A stretch of DNA of 64,000 nt from the NCBI GenBank assembly GCA_963772225.1, contig CAVYWD010000011.1, forward strand, positions 1,302,001 through 1,366,000, in the 5' to 3' direction. Every line of letters starts with the position of its first letter. Position 1 is the first letter of the stretch. The notes under the pieces are model-generated. The model saw nothing but the letters and a program-made list of their open reading frames with translations, did not search any database and had not been told where the DNA came from. Position numbers and translations under genes: made by a program. Of the stretch, positions 55,719 through 64,000 are shown piece by piece. The DNA comes from CAVYWD01 sp963772225 (GTDB lineage: Bacteria > Myxococcota > Myxococcia > Myxococcales > UBA5297).

Positions 55719-58700
55719 ATGTCCGCAGACGCCGAATCCCAAGACGGAGGCCGCCGCCGCAGAGCCCGCGCGGCGCCCGAGCCGCTCCCGCTTCCCGGCG
55801 CCGCAGCTGCGCATCCACGACCGCCAGGTCTACGTGGGCTTTGGGGCCACGCCCCTGGGCGACGGGCTGACGCTGCGCGACCTGGCGCTCATCGTCCCCG
55901 ACGTCGCCTTCCCCTTCGACATCGCCGGCAGCGCGGCCACCCGGTACCAGAAGAAGCAGTGCCGCTTCGGCTACCTCGACTTAGAGCTCGACCACGACCT
56001 GGTCCACGCCGCCGTCCGCCGCACCCTGGCCGCCTGCTCGGAGCACGTCGCGTCCCTCGAGCTCCACCTGCGCGCGGGCCACCTCGAGGGCGAAGGGGAG
56101 CTGCACGCCCCGGGGGGACCTTCGCCGTTCACCTTTCGCATCGGCTTCACGCCCGAGGGCACCTCGGCGCTGGCGGCCATCTTCGACGTCCGGCTCTACG
56201 GGCCCGCGCCGCTGCCCGCGCCGTTCCTCGCAGCCCTGCTCGCCCGCGGAGCCGTCCGCGCCCAGGCCGTGCCGTCCGGAACCCCGTTCGGCGCCACAGG
56301 CCTCGCGGTCGACCCCGTCCCTCCCCTCTTGCGCCGGGCGGTCCCGCTGCGCGGCTTCCGCCTGCCCGAGATGGGCGACGCGCGGCTCGCCCGCGTGGAG
56401 CCCGGCCCCCGCGCCTTCCACCTCCACTTCGCCGCCAACGCCAGGCCCGACACTTCGCTCGACCAGGAGCTGCTCACGGCCGTCGAGGGCACGCGCTCCT
56501 TCGCCGAGGGCGAGGCGCTGCTCGCCCAGGGCGACTTGGCCGCCGCCGAGGCGTACTACCTGCGCCGCGGCGAGGCCGCCGACGCCCCGCCCTTCGCGCA
56601 GGAGCGGCTCCTGGGCCTGCTCGCCGCGCGGCCCGACGCGCACGACCTGGCGCTCGACCTGGCCGCGGCCGTCCTGCGCGCGCGCCCCGGCTCGGCCACC
56701 GCGCTCTGGGTGCAGGCGACCCTGCGTCTCGCCCGCGGCGAGCGCCGCGCGTCCGGCGAGTCGTTCCTGAAGCTCGCGGCCCTCGCCCGCGACCGGGCCG
56801 AGGAGGCGAGCGCCTTCCAAGCCTTTGCGGCGGCCGGGCGCGCCCTTTTGGACGACGCGCCCTCGCTCGCCAGCCGCGCGCTCCAGGACGCGCTCGCCTG
56901 CCGCCCGGACGACCTCGCCTGCTTGCTCGCCCTGGCCACCGCCGCCGACCGCGCCGACGACGCCGAGGGCGCGATGCACGCCTACCGGCGCATCGCCGCG
57001 CTCGCCCGCGACCCGCTCCAGGCCGCCCGCGCCCGGGTGCGGCTCGCCGCGCTCCTCACGCGGCTCACCGGCGACCGGCCCGCGGCGCGGCTGCAGCTCG
57101 ACGCCGCCCTGCGCCAGTGCCCCGATGACGCCGAGGCGCTCTTCGGCCTCGCCGAGCTCTGCCGGGCCGACGGCGAGCCGCTGCGCGCTCTGCGCGCGCT
57201 CGACCAGCTCCGCCGCGCGGCCAAAGAGAAGGCCGGCGAGGGCAACCCGGCGCTCGAGGCCAAGGCCTGCCTGCGCGCGGGCGCCATCTGGGAAGAGTCG
57301 CTGGGCCACACGGCGAACGCGCTCCTGCGCTTCCAGGAGGCGGCCTCGCTCGCGCCCGCCGAGCCGGAGCCGGCCCTGCGCCTGGCCGCGCTCCACGAGC
57401 GCTGCGGCCGGACCGCGCAGGCGCTCGAGGCCTGGCAGCGGGCGCTGGTGCTCTCCGAGGCGCGGCTGGCGAGCCCCGCCGACGGCGCCGCGTGCCGGGC
57501 TTCCGCCCACCGCGCCCGGCGCGCGCTGGCGCGCATCGCGCGGGACCTGCTTCAGGACCCGGAGTCGGCGCTCGCCCACCTCGAGGCCGCCGCGGCCCTG
57601 GTCCCCGACGACGCGGCCGCGCTCCGCGAGCTGCTCCCCTCGCGGCGCAAGGCCCAGCGCTGGGCGGACGTGGCCCGCGCCTGCGAAGTCTGCGCGGCCG
57701 CCACGAACGACCCCAGGGAGCGCGCCGCGCTCCTCGCCGAGGCCGGCGAGCTCTTGCAAGGACCGCTCGGAAGGCCGCAGCGGGCCGCCGAGCTCCTGGA
57801 GCAGGCGCTCCTCCTCGACGCCGACGGCGAGCGCGCCCTGTCCGCCATGGCAGACCTGTGCGAGGCACGCGCCGACGGGGCCGCGCTCTGCCGGTTCCTC
57901 GTGCGCCTGGCCGAGCTCGCCAAGGACCCGGCGCAGAAGGTCGAGCGGCTCCAGCGCCTCGCGCGCGCGGCCCGCGACCTGGCCGGCGACCTGGACCTCG
58001 CCGCCGACGCGCTCTCCCGCGCGCTCGCGATCCTGCCGGACGACCTCCGCTCGCGGGCCGAGCTCTGTGCGCTCCAGCGCCGCCGCGGCGACCTGCCCGG
58101 GCTCGCCCAGGCGCTCTCGGCGCACGCCGCCCTCCTCGAGTCGGACGGCCAATTCGCCCCGGCCGCGCGCGCTCTCCTCGAGCTGGCCGCGCTGCGCGAG
58201 GGTCCGCTGACCCGGCCCCAGGAGGCCTTGGGCCTCCTCGAACGGGCCCTGGTGCTCGCCCCGGACGATTCGCAGGTGCTTCGGGCGCTCGCCCAGGCGG
58301 CGCTGCGCGCGGGCAAACCCGCCGCCGCGCGCGAGGCCCTGCAGGCGCTGCTCGCGTCGCAGCCGGAAGGCGCCCCGCGCGAGGAGCGCTCGAATCTCTT
58401 GGCCCAGCTCGGCGTCGCCTGCGAGGCCTTGGGCGACCGCGCCGGCGCGCTGGAGGCGACCGCCGCGGCCTTCGCCGACGCCCCGGGCGACGACGCCCTG
58501 GGCGACCGGCTCGAGGCCATGCTCTCGGCGGCGCCGGGGCGGGAGCGCGACCTCGCGTCGGTGAGGCTCGCCCGGGCGCGCGCGGCCTCGATCGCCGGGC
58601 TGCGCGCGGCCTCGGCGGGGCACTTCTCGCGGGCCGCGCCGCTCTTCGGCAAGCTCGGCGACGCTCGGGGCGCGCTCGCGGCGTTCCAGGGCGCGCTCGA

Positions 58701-61700
58701 CGCCGACCCCGACGGCCCCACCGCGCCGCGCGCGCTCGACGCCCTGGCCCAGGCGGCGCAGGACTCGGGCGACGCCCTGCGCGCGAGCGAGCTCTTGGCC
58801 CGGCGCGCCGCCTTCGAGCCCGACCCGCGCGGCGCCGCCCGGCTGCTGTTCCGCGCCGGCGCGCTGGCGCGGCCCAAGTCCGAGTCGCTCTTCGCCGAGC
58901 TCGTCGCCAAGTCCGTGATCCGGGACGGCGAGTTCCCGCCGGCCCGCGCCAGCCTCGCGCTCTTGAAGGCCGCGCAGGAGGACTTCGGCGAGGCGCTCGC
59001 CCATGCGCAGGCAGCGCTCGCGGCGAACGGAGACCCCGACGCCCTCTCTCCGGAGGAGCGCACCACGCTGATCCGCGCCGCGGCGCGCGCGGCGCGCGAG
59101 GCGGGCGACCTCGCGGCCGCGCGCGAGCTCCTTGCGCGCTACTGCGCCGAGCGGCCGGCGGACTTGGCCGCGGTCGCCGAGCTCGCGGACCTGCACCGCC
59201 GGAGCGGCGACCGCGCCCAGCTCATCGCGCTGCTGCCCAAGCTGGCGGCGGGCGCCCAGGGCTCGCTCGCGGTGGAGGCGTACCGCGAGCTCGCGGCGCT
59301 GCTCTTCGTCGACCCGGCGCGGCGCGAGGAGAGCGCCAGGGCCTACCGCCGGGCGCTGGAGCTCGACCCCGACGACGCCGCCTCCCTCGAAGGGCTCTCG
59401 GCCCTGCTCACCCGCCCCCAGGAGGCGTTCGAGCGGGTGCGGCTCCTGGAGCGGCTGGTGGACCTCACCCGCGAGCCCGGGCCAATCAGCCGGCTCCTCT
59501 TGGAGGCGGGCGAGGCGCTCGCCGGCGCGGGCCACGCCGCCAAGGCCGCCGACGCCTTCGCCAAGGCCGCGCGCGCCGCGCCGGATCCGCGCGCTGCCCT
59601 CGAGCGCCTTTCGGCCGCGGCCCGGGCCGCGGGCCAGGTGGAGCGCGAGGCCACGGCGCTGCTCGACCGCGCCGGTTTGAGCGCGAAGGCGGGCGAGCCG
59701 GACGCGGCCCAGCGCCACGTCGTCGCGGCCTCGCGCCTCATGGAGCTCTCGCGCGGCGCCGATGCCGAGCGTCTCCTCGCGCGCTCCCTCGGGCTCGCGG
59801 GCGCCGCCGAGCCGGTCCGCCGCGACGCGCTGCAGGCGCTGGTGGACCTCGCGGAGGCGCGCGGCGACGGGGCCCAAGCGGCCGAGCACCTGGCGTCGCT
59901 CGCCGCGCTGCTCAAGGGCTCGGAGCGAGCCGCGGCGCTGCTGCGGCGGGCCGAGCTGTTGCGCGCCTTGGGCGAGCGCGCGCTCGCGCGCGTTGCGCTC
60001 GAGAGCGCGCTCGAGGCCTCGCCCGGCGAGCGCAGGGCCATTCTGGCGCTGAAGGAGCTGTGCGCCGAGCTCGGCGACCTGCCAGGCTACGCCGCGGCGC
60101 TCGGCGCGCTGCTCAAGTTGCCGCAGGGCGACCGCCGGGCGGCGGCATCCCTGTGCCTCGAGCTCGCGTCGTTGCAGGAGCGCCTGGGCGACCGCCCCGG
60201 GGCCGAGGACTCCTACCGGCGCGCCATGGGCTTCGACCGCGTGCGGCTCGACGCCGCCCAGGGCCTCTACGGCGCGCTGCTCGCGCGCGGAGAGGTCGAG
60301 GAAGCCGTCGAGGTCGGCCGGCGGCTCGCCGCGCGCGCCCCCGACGACAAGGACGCCGCGCGCCGCTTTGCCGAGCTCGCGCGCCTGTCGCTCCACGGGC
60401 TCTCAAATCGGCCGCTCGCCCTGGGCCTCGCGCGGCGCGCCTTCGAGCTGAACCCCGCCGACGCTCCCAACGCGGCGCTGCTCGCCGAGTCGCTCTACCT
60501 CATGGGCGCCGCGACGGAGGCGCTGGAGGTGCACCGGCGGCTCGCCGGCGCCGCGGCGCTCGCCGACGTCCCCGACCGCGCGCGCGAGCTGCGGCTGCAC
60601 CTGGGAGAGCTCGCGGCCGAGGTGGGCGACGGCGCCCTCGCGGCCGCGACCCTGACCGAGCTCCTGGCCGACGAGCCCCACTGGGCGGCCCCGGCCGACC
60701 TCCTCTACCCGCTGCTGCGCCAGGCAGAATCCGCCCGCGGCGCTCGAGGCCCTGGCGCACCACGCCCGCGCGCTCTCGCCGTCGCGCCGGGCCGGCCAGC
60801 TCCTGCTCCAGCTCGCCTCCGAGAGCCGGCGCCTTTGCGACCCCGCCGCGGCGGCCCGGTACCTCGCCCTCGCCCGGCCCTGCGCCGAGGACCTCTATGC
60901 GCTGGAGCGCGAGCGCGCCGATGCGCTCCGCGAGGCCGGCCTCAAGGCGGAGCTTTGTGAAGAGCTGCGCCGGGTGGTCGAGCTGGCCCGCGAGCGCCGC
61001 GAGGGCCGGTCGGCGCTCGAGGCGCTGGACGAGCTCTGCGCGCTGCACGGCGCCCTGGGCGAGCGCGAGAAAGAGGCCGCGGCGCTGGGCGAGGCGGCCG
61101 AGCTCGCCGCCGACCTGGCGGAGCCGCAGGCGGCGGCCGAGCGGCTCCTCAAGCGCGGGCTCATCCTGCGAGCCTCCTCGAGCCAGCTCGAGGAAGCCGA
61201 GCGCGCCTTCCGCCGCTCCTTCCGGCTCGCCCCGGAGCAGGGCCAGGCAGCCCTCCTCGCCGCCGACCTCTGCGCGCGCCGGGGCGACAGGGCCGCAGAA
61301 GCCGACCTCCTCGCCGCCGCCGCGCCGCTCGCGCCGGCGCCGCGCGAGCGCGCCGCCTCGTTCGCCCAGCTCGCTCGCCTGCGGCTCGAGCTGCGTCAGG
61401 ACGACCAGGCGGAGGCCGCCTCGAGACAGGCCTTGGCACAGGACGCGGCGCTCGCCGAGGCCCATCTCCTCCTGGAAGCGCTGCTCGAGCGCCGCGGCCG
61501 ATTCGCAGAGCTCGCCGCCCAGCTCGAAACGCACGCAGCGCTCGACCTCCCGCTCGCCCAGCGGGCCGACCTGTTGGCGCGCGCCGGCCGTCTGTGGCGC
61601 GACCGCGCGGGCGAGCCCTCGGCCGCGGCGCGCGCTCTCTCGGGGGCCCTCGCGCTCCGGCCCGGCGACGGGGCGCTCGCCGACGAGTGCGCCCAAGCCC

Positions 61701-64000
61701 TGGAGGACGCGGGCCGCGCGGCCGAGGCCCGCGCGTTGGACGAGCGCCTCCTCGCCGCCGACCTCTCCCTGAGCGGCGCCTTCAGCCGGCAACGGCGCCG
61801 GCTCGCGTCCGCGGGCGACTCGGAGGCGCTGGCGCGGCTGCTCGAAGCGCGCGCGGGCCGCGAGAAGCCGCAGCCCGCCGCCGACCTCCTCTTGGAGGCG
61901 GCGCGCCAACGGTCCGCTCGAGGCGACCGGGCCGGCGCGCTCGCCGACGAGCGGCGGGCGCTGGAGCTGAGCCCCGCGAGCGAAGCCGCCTTCACCGCGC
62001 TGAAGGCGCGCCTCGGCGACGGCCCGCCAGAGGCGCTGGCCGAGGTGCTGCTCGCCCGCGCGCGGGCCGTGCCCGCTGAAGCGCTGGCGCTGCACCAGGC
62101 GCGGGCCGCTCTCCTGCTCCAGGCCGAAGACCGCGCCGGCGCCTGCCGCGCTCTCGACGAGGTGCTCCTCGCCGCGCCGTCCGATGCGCGCGCGCTCGCC
62201 CAGCGCGCCGAGCTCGCCGCCGAGCTGGAAGGCCCGGAGGCCGCCCAGCCCTTCGACGAGCGACTGCTCGCCCTCGCGCCATCGGCGGCGCCGGAAGGAG
62301 CGCCCGCCGCTCCGGCAATCGCCCACGCGCACCTGCGGCTCGGCCTGGCAGGCCTGCGCAAGGACGGCTTCTCGCAAAAGTCGGCCGAGCACCTCGAGGC
62401 GGCCCTCGGCGGGTCTCTCTCGCAAATGCAGGCGAGTCAAGCGCTGCAGGCGCTGGCGGAGCACTACCAATCCGCCGGGCAAAGGGCCCCGCTCTTCCGC
62501 GCGCGGATGGCTCAGTTCGCCGGGGCGTCGGACGCCTCCGAAAGAATCCGCGCGCTCGAGGGCGCCCTCGCTGCAGCGCCGGACGCCGGCTCCGAGCGGG
62601 CGGCGCTCGCCCCTCTGTGCGACCTGCGCCAAGGCGATGCGCCGCTCCAGGCGCGCCTCGCCGAGCTCCTGGAGGACGCCGGAGCGCTGGTGCCGGCGGC
62701 GCGCGCCTTCGAGGCAGCCGCCGCCGCCTGGCCGCAGGCCGAGGACCGCGCCCGAACGCTCCTGCGCGCCGCCTCGGCGGCCCAGCGGTCGGGCTCGGAC
62801 GAGTGGGCGCGATCGCTCCGCCTGAAGTCCTTCGCACAGGCGCCGGCCGATTCTCGCGACCGCCCGCGCTTGCCTCGCCGACCTGCGCGAGGCGGGCGAC
62901 CGCGCGGCGCTCGTCCAGGCCCTGTCGCTGATTTCGAAGACCGGCCTCGAGCCGGAGCCGGGCCTTGCGCGGCTCGAGCTCGCGCGCCTCTTCGACGCCT
63001 TGGGAGAGAAGGCCCCGGCGGCCGCCGCCTGGCTCGACATCGCCCGGCGCGGGCCCGGGGCGCCCGGCTTCGAGGAGGCGTGCGATCGCGCCCGCGCCCT
63101 CTTCGCCGACTTGCGTCAGCCCGCGCAAGCCGCCGAGGCCCTGGCCGCGCAGGGCTCTGCCCAGGCCGGCGCCGCCGCCGAGGGCTCGTTCCTCTCGGCC
63201 GCGAAGCTCCTTTGCGAGAGCGACCCGGACGCCGCCCTTCGGATGCTCGAGCGCGCGTCGGCCGCAGCCCCCGAGAGCCCGTCGCCTTGGGCCGAGCGCG
63301 CCTCGCTCTTCGCCTCTCGGGGCGACGCGCTCGGCCGCGCCCGCGCGCTGGTCGAGCAGGCCCTAAGGTCGCGCCCGGAGGCAGAGCGGGCCGAGCTGCT
63401 CTCCGCCGCCGTGCCGCTCCTCTGGGAGGGCGGCTGCCGCGAAGAGTCTCTGCAGGCGCTGCGCTTGGCTTCCGACGCGCGCCCGGGCGATCCCGCCCTG
63501 CGCATCCGCCTCTCGGAGGCCTGCGAGGCGCTGGGCGACGTCGCCGGGGCCTCGGCCGAGCTCGCCGCGGCACGCCTCCTCCTCGCCCCTGCCGATCCTG
63601 CCTGGCTCGCGCTCACGCGCCGCGGGGCCGCCCTCGCCCGCGGCTCGGGCGACGAGGCGCAGGCGACGCGGCTGTTGGCCGAGCTGTTCGAGCGCGACCC
63701 GTCGGACGCCGACGCCTTCGAGGCCGCGCGCCACGCGCTCGCCGGCTCGCAGCCCGAGCGCTGGGTCGTCGCGCTCGAAGCCCGCGAGGCGGCGCTGGCC
63801 GCGGGGAAGAAACCTGCCTCGGAGCGCGCCGCCATCGCCGCCGAGCGCGGGTGCGCGCTGGCCGCGCTCGGCCGCTCAGAGCCGGCGCGCGAGGCGCTTC
63901 GCCTGGCCCTGCGCCTGGACCCGGCGTGCGCGCCGGCGGCCGACGGCCTGCGGCGCCTCGCCGAGGGAGACCCCGAGCTCTTGGCCGAGGCGCTCGAGGC
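55719..64000 (+). CDS. Giant Ala-rich TPR protein (three one-base frameshifts; 3' end beyond window)
   Basis: More than 2700 residues of stacked TPR-like helical repeats (A/L-rich, with repeated ALELDPDDA-type motifs), preceded by a non-repeat N-terminal domain of about 250 residues (RIHDRQVYVGFGATPLGDGL, VAFPFDIAGSAATRYQKKQ). Start: ATG 55719 (MSADAD) is preferred; it enters the long frame only after one base is removed from GAATC at 55734-55738. The same repair is needed at 60727-60731 (RQADPPAALEALAHHARAL) and at 62849-62853 (APADLATARACLADLREAGD). After these repairs the reading stays open to base 64000. A TTG start at 55651 in the main frame is the alternative. Likely a scaffold for a large assembly; no enzymatic domain seen. 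Confidence 0.82.

Noticed and set aside
55981..60396. A 1471-codon open frame on the minus strand opposite the TPR gene
   Set aside because: It mirrors the plus-strand TPR gene, is Arg/Gly/Glu-rich without domains, and exists only because high third-position GC removes stops on the other strand.

Overview
The window is a very GC-rich stretch of bacterial chromosome. Gene content points to a myxobacterium-like organism (Myxococcota): many large sensor kinases, Ser/Thr kinases with FHA and PilZ partners, a PEGA protein, Asp/Gly/Ser-rich lipoproteins and huge TPR proteins. This assignment is inference from gene content. No rRNA, tRNA or CRISPR array was seen.

Left part (1-15.6 kb, all minus strand). 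Read in transcription order it holds a periplasmic PhnD-like binding protein and two hybrid histidine kinases (a likely ligand-sensing phosphorelay). Next comes a cell-wall/division run: ftsE, ftsX, an EnvC-like LytM activator, a CtpA-type protease, a PEGA protein, a small lipoprotein and ddl. It ends with a membrane glycosyltransferase cut by the window edge.

15.8-23.6 kb. Two divergent cassettes combine a corrinoid (B12)-binding protein, a UroD/MtaA-like protein and a histidine kinase. The minus-strand cassette is complete, with 4-base stop/start overlaps and a kinase whose N-terminus looks like DUF1638. In the plus-strand cassette the first two genes are truncated and the kinase is intact.

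23.9-28.9 kb holds rarA, a small membrane protein, a secreted alginate-lyase/LamG lipoprotein and an LD-carboxypeptidase (ldcA).

29-36 kb is an accessory region inserted between ldcA and a serine hydrolase plus mpl, which together look like an original murein-recycling group. It holds a tightly overlapping three-gene operon (a small HEPN-like protein, a KGGVGR-type ParA-like ATPase, a second P-loop ATPase). It also holds gene remnants and a lipoprotein pairing a dead-looking metallopeptidase domain with DM9 repeats. Partial copies of the flanking ldcA and serine-hydrolase genes lie inside the region.

39-44 kb: a Ser/Thr kinase gene, then a second degenerate accessory zone with a SLATT-type membrane protein. 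It ends with a partial copy of the kinase gene's 3' part.

44-64 kb: treY, a CDF transporter, a zinc-ribbon membrane protein, an amidohydrolase-fold pseudoenzyme, a BIG2 lipoprotein, an Smr protein, an FHA protein coupled to a kinase-PilZ protein, two small proteins and a TPR protein of more than 2700 residues running off the right end.

A window-wide oddity: eight gene frameshifts are each repaired by removing one base from a GATTC or GAATC to restore GATC. A ninth case is visible directly between two near-identical DNA copies. This is most simply a sequencing artefact at modified GATC sites, so these genes are probably intact in the organism.
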